This document shows, in pieces, positions 25,513 through 36,999 of a DNA stretch of 64,000 bases (positions are counted from its first letter, which is position 1; the number at the start of each line of letters is the position of its first letter). The DNA comes from Couchioplanes azureus (GTDB lineage Bacteria; Actinomycetota; Actinomycetes; Mycobacteriales; Micromonosporaceae). The stretch spans positions 1,483,715 through 1,547,714 of the forward strand of contig NZ_BMQY01000001.1 of NCBI RefSeq assembly GCF_014648355.1, in the 5' to 3' direction. The notes under the pieces were generated by a model. It was not told the DNA's origin. It ran no database searches and worked only from the letters and a program-made list of their open reading frames with translations. Both the position numbers and the translations under genes were made by a program.

Positions 25513-26940
25513 GTGCCGGAGCAGCCGAACGACGACGGGCTCGTGCCACCGATCAAGGTCCTGCGCAAGCGCCTCAACGGTGTCTACAGCGCGGAAGGCC
25601 TGACCGGGCCGACCCGGCGCTACGTGCTCCTCGTGGCGATGCTGGTGGGTCTCGCCTCGCTGCCGACCCTGGCGGCGATCACCGCCGGCTCCAGCGAGCT
25701 GGCCGACGGCCGGACGACCGTCACCGACGTACCGTTCATCCCGCTGCCCTCGGCCGGCCCGGTCCGCACGTCGCCGCCGGCCTCGGCCGGCGCGGGCCCG
25801 CCCACCCCGATCGGCTCGGCCCCCATCCGTGGTCAGGCCCAGAACAAGAAGACCAGACCACGCGGGTACGGCCACAGCGCCCCCGACCGCACCACCACAT
25901 CGAACAAATCAGGCATTCCGAGCGGTGCCCAGCGCATCATCCGGCCGGAAGGACCGCACCGGCCGGAGAAGCCGGCCCGCCCCGGGAAGCCGGCCCGGCC
26001 GCAGGCGCCCACCGGCTCGGGCCACCCCGGCCGGCCGGAAGGGCCGACCGGATGGGACCGCCCGCCGTGGCCCGAGCTGACCTGGCCGGACGAGCCGACC
26101 CCGCCGCACGGGGACGAGCCGGCCCCGCCGAATGGGGACGAGCCGACCCCGCCGCACGGGGACGAGCCGGCCCCGCCGCACGGGGACGAGCCGGTCCCGC
26201 CCGACGAGACAGACGACAGCACGCCGGATGACGCCGACGCCGACGGTGCCGCCGGACCCGGCGATCGCCCCGGCCACGGTGATGGCGACGACCAGGGCTC
26301 CGATCAGGATGGCCCGGGTGGCTCGCCGTCCCCGGCCCGGCCGCCGGCGAAGCCGGTCTACCCGCCGTGGTGCGCGGACCGGACCCACTGCTCGTCCCGG
26401 CCGTCGCACCACCACCGCCCCGACCGTTCGCCGCACAAGCACTGCGAGGACGTCAACCATCGCGCCCACTGGTCCCATCACCGGGCCGGCAGCCGCCGCC
26501 TGATCACCGTCCACATCGAGCCGGCCGGACGCCACGGCCGCGGGGCGACCGTCGGCGAACACCGGCGCGCCGAGCCGCCGAAACGCCTCAAAAAGGTCGT
26601 CACTCATCGCTGGGCGCGTGTCGCCCGTACAGACAGCAGGAAGATCGTCAGCCATCGCCGGGCCGAGACCGCCCGCACCGACAGCAGCCGGAGGTCGGCA
26701 ATGTCCGAGCGCCCGCAGAACCTCAGAACGGACCGTGCCCCGGGCCGCACCCACAACGGCCACCGCCACCAGTTCGTGGCGGAGCAGGCCGACGGCACCC
26801 AGTTCGCCGCCCGCTCCTACCGGGGCAGTCATCGCGCGGAGCGCATGCACCGCGCGGAGGACAACCGCACGGCGGCCCTGAACCGCATCTCCCGGATGGG
26901 CCGGCACCACGCCGACCCCGACCGCACCAACCGCTGGTGA
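25513..26940 (+). CDS. Membrane-anchored Pro-rich repeat protein with His/Arg-rich tail
   Basis: 475 residues from GTG 25513, chosen for its 9-nt spacing from GGGGAGG. A short cytoplasmic head (VPEQPNDDGLVPPIKVLRKR) precedes one membrane helix (YVLLVAMLVGLASLPTLAAI, about 38-60). Outside follow Pro/Arg-rich sequence, eight-residue repeats DEPTPPHG/DEPAPPNG, an acidic Asp/Gly patch, and a C-terminal half rich in His and Arg (SHHHRPDRSPHKHC). No catalytic domain is recognised. It is possibly a cell-wall-spanning or metal-binding surface protein (inference). Two cysteines flank the His-rich part. Confidence 0.6.
   Translation: MPEQPNDDGLVPPIKVLRKRLNGVYSAEGLTGPTRRYVLLVAMLVGLASLPTLAAITAGSSELADGRTTVTDVPFIPLPSAGPVRTSPPASAGAGPPTPIGSAPIRGQAQNKKTRPRGYGHSAPDRTTTSNKSGIPSGAQRIIRPEGPHRPEKPARPGKPARPQAPTGSGHPGRPEGPTGWDRPPWPELTWPDEPTPPHGDEPAPPNGDEPTPPHGDEPAPPHGDEPVPPDETDDSTPDDADADGAAGPGDRPGHGDGDDQGSDQDGPGGSPSPARPPAKPVYPPWCADRTHCSSRPSHHHRPDRSPHKHCEDVNHRAHWSHHRAGSRRLITVHIEPAGRHGRGATVGEHRRAEPPKRLKKVVTHRWARVARTDSRKIVSHRRAETARTDSSRRSAMSERPQNLRTDRAPGRTHNGHRHQFVAEQADGTQFAARSYRGSHRAERMHRAEDNRTAALNRISRMGRHHADPDRTNRW
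26092..26205. repeat. 24-bp coding repeats (DEPxPPxG)
   Basis: Four to five direct copies of a unit containing ggggacgagccggccccgcc encode DEPAPPHG-type octapeptides in the surface protein. Confidence 0.75.
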
Positions 26941-26941
26941 T

Positions 26942-28165
26942 TCAGGAGTCGTCGGTGAGGCGATGCCGGTTGGTCTCGATCCAGGCGTCGATCGCCTCGG
27001 CGTCGTTGGGGTCGACGCCCTCCGAGATCAGCTGCGCCACCGCCGCCGTGGCCGGGCTGCGCTTCTCACCCGTGGCGTAGAGGCGGGCGAACTCGGGGAT
27101 CATCTCCTCGACCACCGAGTCGGTCTGCTCCGTGGCGGCCGCCGGCAGCCCCTTCCTGCGCATCGCGTAGGCCGACCACGCCCGGGTCACCCGGGGCAGC
27201 ATCGCGGCGTCGTCCATGTCGAGGACCGCGCGGCGGTGGACCCAGTCCAGCAGGAAGAGGCCCGCCACCGCCGGGCTCCAGCGCAGCGGATCCCCGTCCG
27301 GCAGGCTGCCCGCGTGGTCGAGCAGCAGGCTCAGGCAGAAGTGCAGGGAAGCGAGCTCGTCGTCGGCCGCGACGGCGTCGAGCCCGAACCGCGCGGCCTC
27401 CGGGGATGCCAGGAAGTCGCGGAGCATCCGCTCGCGGTCCGGCCCGCTCAGCTCGGGCGGTTCGGGCAGCGGGGGGACCGTCGACGTGGGCAGCAGGGCC
27501 AGGCGCGCGGCGGCGAGCGCGCGGTCGGTCGCCAGGTTGCCGTCCTGGGGCAGGTCGCTCAGCTCGTCGGTCATCTCGAGGTGGCGGGCGACCTCGCTGC
27601 GCAGCCGGCCCGGGTCCTCCTCGCGGAACCAGGTCAGCTCGTCGGTCGCGCACATCTCGCGGACCTGGCCGAGGATGCGGTTCGCGGGACCGCCCACGAA
27701 GACGTCCTTGGTGATGCCGATGTTGTGGTCCACGAGGGCGACGACCGCGTGCTCCGGCCCGCCCTCCTCCGGGTCGTCGTAGGCGAACGTGACCAGATAG
27801 GACGTCTGGTCGCCGTAGACGTCGCCGTACGCGTAGCAACCGGTCACCCGCACCCGGCCGAGCTGGCCCGTCCAGGGTGGGGCCTGGGCGCCGCGGCGGA
27901 CCTCGGCCGCGCCGTCGGCGTCCGGCACGAGGCTCGCGAAGACCTCGCGGATCGTCGTCGCCGAGGCGCTGCGCCGGCGGATCGTGGCGGCGAGGAACTG
28001 GCCCACGAACTCCCGGACCGCCGCTCCGCGGTCCGTCGTGGCCACGGAATAGACGCTGCCCAGCAGGGCGGTGCCCAGCATCTCGGCGTCCAGGGCACAG
28101 TCGAGCTTCGCCACGTCGCGGGCCGCGTGCAGGACCGCGTCGTACGGATTCTGAGGTGCCGCCAT
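26942..28165 (-). CDS. Conserved actinobacterial protein, unknown
   Basis: 407 residues from ATG 28165 (MAAPQNPYDAVLHAARDV). It appears soluble, mostly helical and acidic. A recognisable conserved block is ACVALVDHNIGITKDVFVG-like (actual VVALVDHNIGITKDVFVGG), and the end reads EGVDPNDAEAIDAWIETNRH. No known fold or catalytic motif can be named. It lies 35 bp downstream of the GTPase pair on the same strand, which hints at co-transcription. Its stop is 2 bp from the convergent surface-protein stop. Confidence 0.7.
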   Translation of the reverse strand: MAAPQNPYDAVLHAARDVAKLDCALDAEMLGTALLGSVYSVATTDRGAAVREFVGQFLAATIRRRSASATTIREVFASLVPDADGAAEVRRGAQAPPWTGQLGRVRVTGCYAYGDVYGDQTSYLVTFAYDDPEEGGPEHAVVALVDHNIGITKDVFVGGPANRILGQVREMCATDELTWFREEDPGRLRSEVARHLEMTDELSDLPQDGNLATDRALAAARLALLPTSTVPPLPEPPELSGPDRERMLRDFLASPEAARFGLDAVAADDELASLHFCLSLLLDHAGSLPDGDPLRWSPAVAGLFLLDWVHRRAVLDMDDAAMLPRVTRAWSAYAMRRKGLPAAATEQTDSVVEEMIPEFARLYATGEKRSPATAAVAQLISEGVDPNDAEAIDAWIETNRHRLTDDS

Positions 28166-28200
28166 GCCGCCGAGCCTACCGGTCCGGCAGGCCCCGGGCC

Positions 28201-29901
28201 CTATTCCGATCGGACGACGGTGAGCGCCTCGCGGGCCTGCGCATACCCGTTGAGGACCTCGCGGACCGGCGCGACGACGTACTCCCGGCCGACTTCGGTG
28301 ACCGACGCCCGCAGCCGCTGCTCGGCCCGGCGTCCCGCGCGTCTGGCGCCCGCGTTGACGAGCGGCCGCAGCAGCACCGCCAGCAGCAGTCCGAGCACGA
28401 GGCCGCCGAGCAGCAGCAGGGTGGGCAGCGGCACCTCGCCGACCTGGGGATTGTCGAACTCGGGCAGGCCGAGGGCGCGGACGGCGTATCCGGCCAGCAG
28501 CCAGCCGAGGCCGGCCACGGCGGCGATCGTGAACAGCCATTGGAGCAGGCCGACCACCGTCCACCAGAGAGGCTTGCGGCTCATGCCCAGGTCGGTCCTG
28601 GCGACCGCCCGGTCGAGTGCGTCGGGCAGGTCGCCGAGCCGGGACCGGGCGGCCGCGGTGAGCGCCGGCGCCCAGACCTCGGGGATCGGCGCGGCGGCCC
28701 GCGCGGCCACCGCGCGCACGGACAGGCCGACCGCCGACTTCTGCGCGGCGTCGGCCTCCGGCAGTGAGGTGCGCGGCACGGGCACGAGCTCCTGCGAAGG
28801 CGTGTCCCCCGAGGCGTCCGCGGCCGCCTTGTCCGACGAGATGTGCAGGCGCTTGAGCGGGTCCGGCCGCAGCTTGCGAACGCCGCGCAGCAGCGGCCAG
28901 CCGGTGCTCGCGAGCGCCCGGTGCCGGTACGCGCCCGCCGTCGCCGCGGCCACCGCCGGCACCCCTGCCGAGGCGGCGAGGGCGTCACTGAGCTGCCGTA
29001 CGGTGGCCCGGTCGATCTCGTCCTCGGCGGCCGGCGGCCCGATCGTGGCGCTGAGCTGCTCGGCGACCGTGTCGAGGTCGCCGGCGAGCCGGCGCAGGGC
29101 GGCCTGCCGCTCGGCGACCGTCTTCTCCAGCGCCGAGCGCAGCTCGGTGAGCATCCCGGGCTGCTTCGCCGAGGTGGCCATGGCGGGCACGCCGGTCAGG
29201 CCGTCCTCGTCGAGCAGTCGCTTCAGGTCGGTCAGCACGAGTTCGGTGTCGGCGGGCGTGAGCCGGTCGGCCTGGTTGAGCACCACGATCGTGACGTCGC
29301 CGTGCGACCGGAACTGGCGCAGGTAGGCGTTGTGCAGGATGCGGTCGCCGTACTTCTGCGGGTCCACCACCCACACCACCTGGTCGACCAGGCCGAGCAG
29401 GCGGTCCACCTCGATCCGGTGGCCGCGTTCGACCGAGTCGAAGTCCGGCAGGTCGAGCAGCACCAGCCCGCGCAGCGCGGCCTCGTCGTCGCCGTCCAGC
29501 GCGCTCTCCCGGATGAATCGCTGCCGGGGGAGCACGCCGACCCAGTCGAGCAGCCGGTTGGCCGGTTCGAGCGGACCCCACACGCAGGCGTGGGCGACGC
29601 CGGTGGTCGGCCTGCGCACGCCCACGGGCGACAGCTTGAGCCGGGCGAGCGCGTTGAACAGGCTGGACTTGCCGCTGCCCGTGCTGCCGGCCAGCGCGAC
29701 CACCGTGTGGTCCTGCGACAGCGCGAGCCGGCTGCCCGCGCGTTCCACCAGCGTGTGCGCGGCGACGAGGTCGTGGTCCGGCAGGTACGGGTCGGTGACC
29801 CGCAGGAACCGCTGCAAGGCGTCGAGCCGCTCGCTGAGCTGCTGGGCGTCCACGCGGTCGTCGCCGGACAGCGCGCGCTTGACCTTCTCGGCGAGGCTCA
29901 T
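28201..29901 (-). CDS. Dynamin-like / YfjP-type GTPase with membrane helices
   Basis: 566 residues from ATG 29901. The P-loop is AGSTGSGKSS (71-80), the G3 motif is DLPDFDS (150-156), and G4 is NQAD (209-212). Two hydrophobic hairpin segments near 430-500 (LLQWLFTIAAVAGLGWLLAG, TLLLLGGLVLGLLLAVLL) would insert in the membrane, with an amphipathic tail. It overlaps the upstream GTPase gene by 4 bp (ATGA). The two products resemble paired actinobacterial dynamin-like proteins: in Streptomyces, DynA and DynB support sporulation septation. That role is inferred here from the pairing. Confidence 0.83.
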   Translation of the reverse strand: MSLAEKVKRALSGDDRVDAQQLSERLDALQRFLRVTDPYLPDHDLVAAHTLVERAGSRLALSQDHTVVALAGSTGSGKSSLFNALARLKLSPVGVRRPTTGVAHACVWGPLEPANRLLDWVGVLPRQRFIRESALDGDDEAALRGLVLLDLPDFDSVERGHRIEVDRLLGLVDQVVWVVDPQKYGDRILHNAYLRQFRSHGDVTIVVLNQADRLTPADTELVLTDLKRLLDEDGLTGVPAMATSAKQPGMLTELRSALEKTVAERQAALRRLAGDLDTVAEQLSATIGPPAAEDEIDRATVRQLSDALAASAGVPAVAAATAGAYRHRALASTGWPLLRGVRKLRPDPLKRLHISSDKAAADASGDTPSQELVPVPRTSLPEADAAQKSAVGLSVRAVAARAAAPIPEVWAPALTAAARSRLGDLPDALDRAVARTDLGMSRKPLWWTVVGLLQWLFTIAAVAGLGWLLAGYAVRALGLPEFDNPQVGEVPLPTLLLLGGLVLGLLLAVLLRPLVNAGARRAGRRAEQRLRASVTEVGREYVVAPVREVLNGYAQAREALTVVRSE

Positions 29902-31964
29902 GACGGCGTCCCGGTCAACGCGAGTTCCTCCCTGCTCCGCTTGACGTCCGCCGCGGCCTCCCGCAGCGCGGTGCCCGGTTGGAGTTCGAGCCCGGCCGCG
30001 GCGGTGCGGTCCGTGTAGCGGGCCGCCTCGGCGTCGAGCAGCTCGTCGACCCGGGACACCAGTTCCTCGCGGGCCCGGGTCGCCAGGGTGCGGATGGCCT
30101 GGTCGCCGAAGATCGCCTCGAGCACCTTCTGGGCGGCCACGGTCGTGCCCGCCCCGACCGCCACCTCGGCGCCGGTCGGGATGAAGGCGGTGGAGGTGAA
30201 GACCGCGATCATCACCGCGAGGCCGACGCCGTTGACCGCGTACGCGGCGCCGCGGGCGACGAAGCGCTTGTCCGCGGCTTCCGTGCGGACGAGCTCCAGC
30301 ACCCACTGCTGCCAGTCGCGGACGACGCGCTCCGCCCGCTCCGGCAGGTCCGGCGCGGGCTTCTGCAGGCCCGGCTCCAGCAGCTCGGCGCCGGCGGGAT
30401 GGGCCTGCCACGCCGCGTAGGCCTGCTCGGCCGCGTCCGCGGCGATGCCGCGTACCAGGGTGACGAGCTGGGACTCCAGCGCCACCTGGAGGTTGCGTCC
30501 GGGCGCCGGCCGGCCGGTGACCGCCGCGACCAGCTTGTCGCGGAGCTGGCCGATCCGCGACTCCAGCGTCCGTAGGAACTCCCCGGTGCCGATGAACTCC
30601 TGCCAGCGGGCGAGCACCTCGCCGCGGAGCAGGCGGCCGTCCCGCAGGCCGTCCTGGAAGGTCCGGCGCGCGGTGCGGTAGGCCGCCGTCACCCGTTCGT
30701 CGAGGGCCTTCGCCGCGACCGCCTGCTCGTCGGCGGCGGCGGCCAGGCCCTCGACGGCCGGGCCGAGCGCGGCGAGGGCGCCGTCGAGCGTCTGGCGCAC
30801 GACGGCGGCCCGGGCGTCGGCGTCGGCGGCGAGCTGGGCGAACCAGTCGTGCAGCGGCCGGGTCTCCTCCTCGGGCAGCAGGCCTTGGCCGTCCAGGGTG
30901 GTCTCCTTCAGCACGAACAGGGGCGCGGCCCCCATGTCGTGCTCGGTGAGCATCTCGGCCAGGTGCGCGGAGACCTCGCCGGCGGCTTCCTCCGGCACGC
31001 GATCCAGCACCAGCGCGATCACGGTGCCGCGCAGCCGGGCCGTCTTCAGCAACTCCCACGGTACGGCGTCCGCATAGCGTGCGGCGGTCGTGACGAACAG
31101 CCACAGATCCGCCGCCGCCAGCAGTTGCGCCGCGAGCTGCCGGTTGCGGTCCACCACCGAGTCGATGTCGGGGGCGTCGAGGAAGGCCAGGCCGGGCCCG
31201 AGCGCCGGCGCCGAGACCAGTTGCAGGGTCTCCGGGTGGGAGCCGGCCTCCGTGGTGCGCGTGAGCCCGGGCAGCAGCTCACCCTTGCGGAACCATGAGG
31301 AGTCGGCGGGGTGGCTGACCAGCACCGGGGACCGGGTCGTCGGGCGCAGCACGCCGGCGGTGCTGACCGGGGCCCGGACCAGGCTGTTGACCAGGGTCGA
31401 CTTGCCGGCGCCGGTGGATCCCCCGACGACCACGAGCAGCGGCGCGTCGAGCCGGGCGAGGCGCGGCAGGAGATAGTCGTCGAGCTGCGACACCAGCGCG
31501 GTGCCGATCCGGCGTGCCTCCTCCGCCGAGGGCATGACCAGCGGGTACGTCGCACCGCCGATCGCCGCCCGGAGCTGGGAGAGCGCGGTGGCGAGCCGGC
31601 CCAGGGCCGGGGGCGGCTCGACAGGCTCCACGGTCTCGGCCGGGGCGGGCGCGACGGCCTCGGGAGCGCTCTCCGTCGGCTCCTCCGCCTGCTCCTCCCG
31701 CGGAGGAAGGTCGTCGAACGTGGCCGGGTTGGTCTGGGTGGTGACGACGTTGCCGGACGTGGAGGCCTTGGGCGGCGGCCATTCCGGGGTGGCCGGCGCC
31801 TGCTCGCGCGGAGATTCCGCGTCGCCGGGCGGCACGGCATCCTCCCGGGGCGCGGTGGTGTCCCGCTCCCCGGGCTCGCCGTTGCGGGCCATGGACTGGG
31901 TCGGCGGCTCGTCCGCTACGGCGGGCGTGGCCGACGGACCGACCGCGTCACCGTGCGTCGTCAC
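29898..31964 (-). CDS. Dynamin family GTPase
   Basis: 688 residues. An acidic, Pro-rich N-terminal 120 residues precede the GTPase domain: P-loop GGSTGAGKST (181-190), G3 FLDAPDIDS (261-269), G4-like LDRV. A long helical stalk follows, and a hydrophobic paddle near 580-610 (AVNGVGLAVMIAVFTSTAFI). The start is GTG 31964, but no Shine-Dalgarno is clear, so a later Met (about residue 25) is possible. Its stop overlaps the partner GTPase start. Together they form a two-subunit dynamin-like system, presumably remodelling membrane (family knowledge). Confidence 0.83.
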   Translation of the reverse strand: MTTHGDAVGPSATPAVADEPPTQSMARNGEPGERDTTAPREDAVPPGDAESPREQAPATPEWPPPKASTSGNVVTTQTNPATFDDLPPREEQAEEPTESAPEAVAPAPAETVEPVEPPPALGRLATALSQLRAAIGGATYPLVMPSAEEARRIGTALVSQLDDYLLPRLARLDAPLLVVVGGSTGAGKSTLVNSLVRAPVSTAGVLRPTTRSPVLVSHPADSSWFRKGELLPGLTRTTEAGSHPETLQLVSAPALGPGLAFLDAPDIDSVVDRNRQLAAQLLAAADLWLFVTTAARYADAVPWELLKTARLRGTVIALVLDRVPEEAAGEVSAHLAEMLTEHDMGAAPLFVLKETTLDGQGLLPEEETRPLHDWFAQLAADADARAAVVRQTLDGALAALGPAVEGLAAAADEQAVAAKALDERVTAAYRTARRTFQDGLRDGRLLRGEVLARWQEFIGTGEFLRTLESRIGQLRDKLVAAVTGRPAPGRNLQVALESQLVTLVRGIAADAAEQAYAAWQAHPAGAELLEPGLQKPAPDLPERAERVVRDWQQWVLELVRTEAADKRFVARGAAYAVNGVGLAVMIAVFTSTAFIPTGAEVAVGAGTTVAAQKVLEAIFGDQAIRTLATRAREELVSRVDELLDAEAARYTDRTAAAGLELQPGTALREAAADVKRSREELALTGTPS

Positions 31965-32054
31965 GGGTAAAGCGTGCCCGATCTATGCATCGCAGACAAC
32001 AGGTACCCCACCCGTCGTGACCGGACAGGGACCTTCCTCATCGAAGTTGCGTCG

Positions 32055-32067
32055 AGTTGACTCAACT
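32055..32067. promoter_or_regulatory. Perfect 13-bp palindrome in the dnaK control region
   Basis: AGTTGACTCAACT lies about 35 bp before the HAIR box. It shares the GTTGA/TCAAC half-sites with HAIR sequences and may be an extra HspR contact or contain a -35 element (TTGACT). Confidence 0.45.
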
Positions 32068-32098
32068 TCCGCTTGCGGTCTGGCGATGTCGTGGCATC

Positions 32099-32119
32099 AT
32101 TGAGTCCGGTCCGCTCAAC
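32099..32119 (+). promoter_or_regulatory. HAIR-type HspR operator of dnaK
   Basis: TTGAGT-N7-GCTCAA (32100-32118) matches the HspR-associated inverted repeat consensus CTTGAGT-N7-ACTCAAG at nearly all positions. It is 63 bp upstream of dnaK, whose operon encodes HspR itself, giving autoregulation. Confidence 0.85.
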
Positions 32120-32181
32120 TTGTGGGCCCGCAATCGTGTAAGACAGCAGTAAGACGCCCGGTGAGAAGCGAGGAAGCGAAC

Positions 32182-34061
<1,880 letters not shown>

Positions 34062-34065
<4 letters not shown>

Positions 34066-34688
34066 GCCGGGCGGACGACGAGAACGACGGTCAGGCGACC
34101 GAGCGCGTCGTCATCCGCGACCGCCGCAAGATCGATGTGAAGGGTAAGGACACCACGGTGACCAAGGAGGCCGAGGAGTCCGCGGAGACCCGAGGTGGTG
34201 CACACCGTGCCGCCGAGGAACCCGAGGACGAGGTGACCGCCACGCCCGGTCTCGGCGCGGAGCTGGCGGCTCTGCGTACCGAGCTGGAGGAGCGCACCCG
34301 CGACCTCCAGCGGGTGACCGCCGAGTACGCGAACTACCGCAAGCGCGTCGACCGGGATCGCAGCGCGGCGGCGGAGCAGACCACCGGCACGGTGCTCACC
34401 GCGCTGCTGCCGGTGCTCGACGACCTCGACCGGGCTCGTGAGCACGGCGACCTGGTCGGGCCGTTCGCCACGGTGGCCGAGTCGCTGGGCGCGGTGGTCG
34501 GCAAGCTCGGCCTGGTCGCCTTCGGCGAGAAGGGCGACCCGTTCGACCCCACCCGCCATGAGGCGGTCGCGCACCTGACGTCGGCCGACGTCACGGAGCC
34601 GACCTGCGTCGAGGTCATGCGCCGCGGCTACATCCTGGGCGAGCGGCTGCTGCGGCCCGCGATGGTCGCGGTCGCCGACCCCGCGTGA
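34062..34688 (+). CDS. grpE: Nucleotide exchange factor GrpE
   Basis: 208 residues starting at GTG 34062, coupled to dnaK by a GTGA overlap. After a charged, disordered N-terminus comes the dimerising coiled coil ([20 protein letters not shown]) with [10 protein letters not shown], then the beta-rich head with FDPTRHEAV and [16 protein letters not shown]. It releases ADP from DnaK. The dnaJ gene is next, but a hairpin and 115-bp gap separate them. Confidence 0.95.
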
Positions 34689-34697
34689 CGATGTCCC

Positions 34698-34725
34698 GTC
34701 CCGCCCGCCGACAGGTGGGCGGGAC
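34698..34725 (+). terminator. Hairpin between grpE and dnaJ (terminator or attenuator)
   Basis: GTCCCGCCCGCC (34698-34709) pairs with GGTGGGCGGGAC (34714-34725), 12 bp with one G-T, 9 bp after the grpE stop. It could attenuate the distal dnaJ-hspR part of the operon. Confidence 0.6.
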
Positions 34726-34803
34726 CCCCTTCCGACCGCCCCACCCGCCGCCCACGACCGGACTTGAGACGCATTGGATCTGTTGTAGGAGGGGGTGGGC
34801 CGG

Positions 34804-35991
34804 ATGAGTTCGAAGGACTGGCTGGAGAAGGACTTCTACGCCGTTCTCGGGGTGGGCAAATCCGCCTCCGCCGACGAGATCAAGAAGGCGTACCGGAAGC
34901 TGGCCCGGGAGAACCATCCGGACCACAACCCCGGCAACACCGACGCCGAGGAACGGTTCAAGGCCGCTTCCGAGGCGTACGACGTGCTGTCCGACGACAA
35001 GAAGCGCAAAGAATACGACGAGATGCGCTCGTTGTTCGGCTCCGGCGCGTTCCGCCGGGGCGCGCGGGCCGGCGGCGGTGCCCAGTTCGATCCCTCCGAC
35101 CTGTTCGGCGGGTTCAGCGGGGCGGGTGCGGGCGGCGGTGCCGGCGACCGGCGGTTCGGCGGTGCCGGCTTCTCCGACATCTTCAGCTCGATCTTCTCGG
35201 GCGGCGGCGCGGGCGGTGGCCCCCGCCGTGGCCCGCAGCGCGGCCGGGACGTCGAGGCGGAGGTGACGCTGGACTTCGCGCACGCGGTGCAGGGCACGAC
35301 GTTGCCCCTCACCCTGCGCTCGCCCGGCGTCTGCGACGTCTGCCACGGCAACGGCGCCAAGCCCGGCACCGTGCCGCGGACGTGTCCCCAGTGCCACGGC
35401 TCGGGGCTGATCTCCCGCAACCAGGGCTCGTTCAGCTTCTCCGAGCCGTGCCGCGAGTGTCAGGGCGCGGGTTCCATCGTCGAGCAGAAGTGCCCGGAGT
35501 GCCGCGGCACGGGCGGGGTCACCAAGAACCGCACGATCAACGTCCGCTTCCCGGCCGGCGTCGCCGACGGGCAGCGGATCCGGCTCAGCGGCCGGGGCGA
35601 GCCCGGCGAGCGCGGCGGCCCGGCCGGCGACCTGTACGTGCAGGTCCGGGTGCGTCCCGACGACCTGTTCGGGCGCGTCGGCGACGACATCACGATGACC
35701 GTGCCGATCACGTTCGCCGAGGCGGTGCTCGGCACCGACCTGCGGGTGCCCACCCTGGACGGCTCGGTGACGCTGCGGGTGCCCCCGGGCACGCCGAGCG
35801 GACGCAAGCTGCGGGCCCGGGGCAAGGGCGTGCAGCGCCGCGACGGCCAGACCGGCGATCTGCTGGTCACCGTCGAGGTGCAGGTGCCCACCGGCGTCTC
35901 GGACGAGGCCCGGGACGCGCTGGAACGTTTCGCCAAGCTCACGCCGAACGCGGAACGCGGACGTATCGACGCCCGGCTGCGCCGGGGATAA
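34804..35991 (+). CDS. dnaJ: Chaperone DnaJ (Hsp40)
   Basis: 395 residues from ATG 34804, with strong Shine-Dalgarno AGGAGGGGG (34787-34795). The J domain carries HPD at 38-40; next a Gly/Phe-rich linker, then four zinc-finger repeats [24 protein letters not shown] and CPECRGTG, and the C-terminal substrate domain. It stimulates DnaK ATPase activity. This is DnaJ1 of the dnaK operon type; the second actinobacterial DnaJ is not in the window. hspR follows 32 bp downstream. Confidence 0.97.
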   Translation: MSSKDWLEKDFYAVLGVGKSASADEIKKAYRKLARENHPDHNPGNTDAEERFKAASEAYDVLSDDKKRKEYDEMRSLFGSGAFRRGARAGGGAQFDPSDLFGGFSGAGAGGGAGDRRFGGAGFSDIFSSIFSGGGAGGGPRRGPQRGRDVEAEVTLDFAHAVQGTTLPLTLRSPGVCDVCHGNGAKPGTVPRTCPQCHGSGLISRNQGSFSFSEPCRECQGAGSIVEQKCPECRGTGGVTKNRTINVRFPAGVADGQRIRLSGRGEPGERGGPAGDLYVQVRVRPDDLFGRVGDDITMTVPITFAEAVLGTDLRVPTLDGSVTLRVPPGTPSGRKLRARGKGVQRRDGQTGDLLVTVEVQVPTGVSDEARDALERFAKLTPNAERGRIDARLRRG

Positions 35992-36023
35992 TCGGGCGGT
36001 CAGGGCCCTCTGGGAGGTGGCAC

Positions 36024-36464
36024 GTGTACGAAGAGATCAGCATCTCGATGGAGCAGGCCTCCGACGCGAAGGTCCTGATCATCTCCGTCGCCGCGCGGCT
36101 GGCCGGGATGCACCCGCAGACCCTGCGCCAGTACGACCGACTCGGCCTGGTGCAGCCGGGCCGGGCCGGTGGCGGCGGCCGGCGCTACAGCGAGCGGGAC
36201 GTCGCGCTGCTCCGCGAGGTGCAGAAGCTGAGCCAGGAGGACGGCGTCAACCTGGCCGGCATCAAGCGGATCATCGGTCTCGAGCAGCTCGCCGGCGAGC
36301 TGCAGGAACGGATCACCCAGCTGGAGTCGCAGCTCGACGAGGCGTACCGGCGCATCGCGGAGCTGGAGTCCGTCGGGCCCTACCCGCGCCGGGACCTGGT
36401 GCGGCAGGAGCGCCCGTCGACCGCCCTGGTCGTGTGGCGCCCGCGCCGCTCGGGCGATAGGTGA
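36024..36464 (+). CDS. hspR: Heat-shock repressor HspR (MerR family)
   Basis: 146 residues from GTG 36024; GGGAGG lies at 36012-36017. The N-terminal MerR-type helix-turn-helix reads ISVAARLAGMHPQTLRQYDRLGLVQP with RRYSERDVALL, followed by a coiled-coil dimerisation helix (LQERITQLESQLDEAYRRIAELE). It represses dnaK, clpB and its own operon through HAIR sites, and two such sites are present in this window. ATG 36048 (MEQASDAK) is an alternative start. Confidence 0.94.
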   Translation: MYEEISISMEQASDAKVLIISVAARLAGMHPQTLRQYDRLGLVQPGRAGGGGRRYSERDVALLREVQKLSQEDGVNLAGIKRIIGLEQLAGELQERITQLESQLDEAYRRIAELESVGPYPRRDLVRQERPSTALVVWRPRRSGDR

Positions 36465-36552
36465 GCCGAGCCTCGCGGGGAGGGCCGAGCCTCGCCGGGA
36501 GGCCGGTCCAGCGACGGCGAGAGCCGAATCGAGCGGCGGGCGGGAGCCGGGT

Positions 36553-36999
36553 TCAGCGGCGGCCGAAGAGTGCCAGGCGGCGCGGGTGGCGCACCAGGCC
36601 GCCCTCGATCCAGTCCTGGTAGTCGAAGAGTTCCGGGCGGGTCATCAGCACGCGGCAGTTGTGCGCCCAGATGGCCATCGGCTCGTCGCCGACCTCCTCC
36701 GCGCGCTCCACGTACTTCTTCAGGCGGCGCTTGCGCTGCGAGGACGCGTTCGGGCGCACCCCGTCCGCCGCGTAGATGTACATGCAGTGCTGGGCGAAGC
36801 GCCGGGCCGGGCACTGCCGGTCCATCGCCAGCTCGAACAGGGTCGGCGCCAGCACGTCACCCGCGATCAGCAGGTCCCAGTCCGACGGCATGGCGTCGAG
36901 CGGGACCGCGTCCGGGTGGTACGCCCATGCTTGCAGTTCCTCCGGCCGCGGGTCGACCGGGTTGGCGAATCCGAAGAACGTCGACTCACGCACAGTCAC
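36553..36999 (-). CDS. Conserved hypothetical protein
   Basis: 148 residues from GTG 36999 (VTVRESTFFGFANPVDPRPEELQAW). Compact, with conserved tryptophans and a block CMYIYAADGVRPNASSQRKRRLKKYVE. It looks soluble and helical, related to uncharacterised actinobacterial proteins. No catalytic motif is recognised, and there is no evidence of an operon with hspR, which points the other way. Confidence 0.65.
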   Translation of the reverse strand: MTVRESTFFGFANPVDPRPEELQAWAYHPDAVPLDAMPSDWDLLIAGDVLAPTLFELAMDRQCPARRFAQHCMYIYAADGVRPNASSQRKRRLKKYVERAEEVGDEPMAIWAHNCRVLMTRPELFDYQDWIEGGLVRHPRRLALFGRR

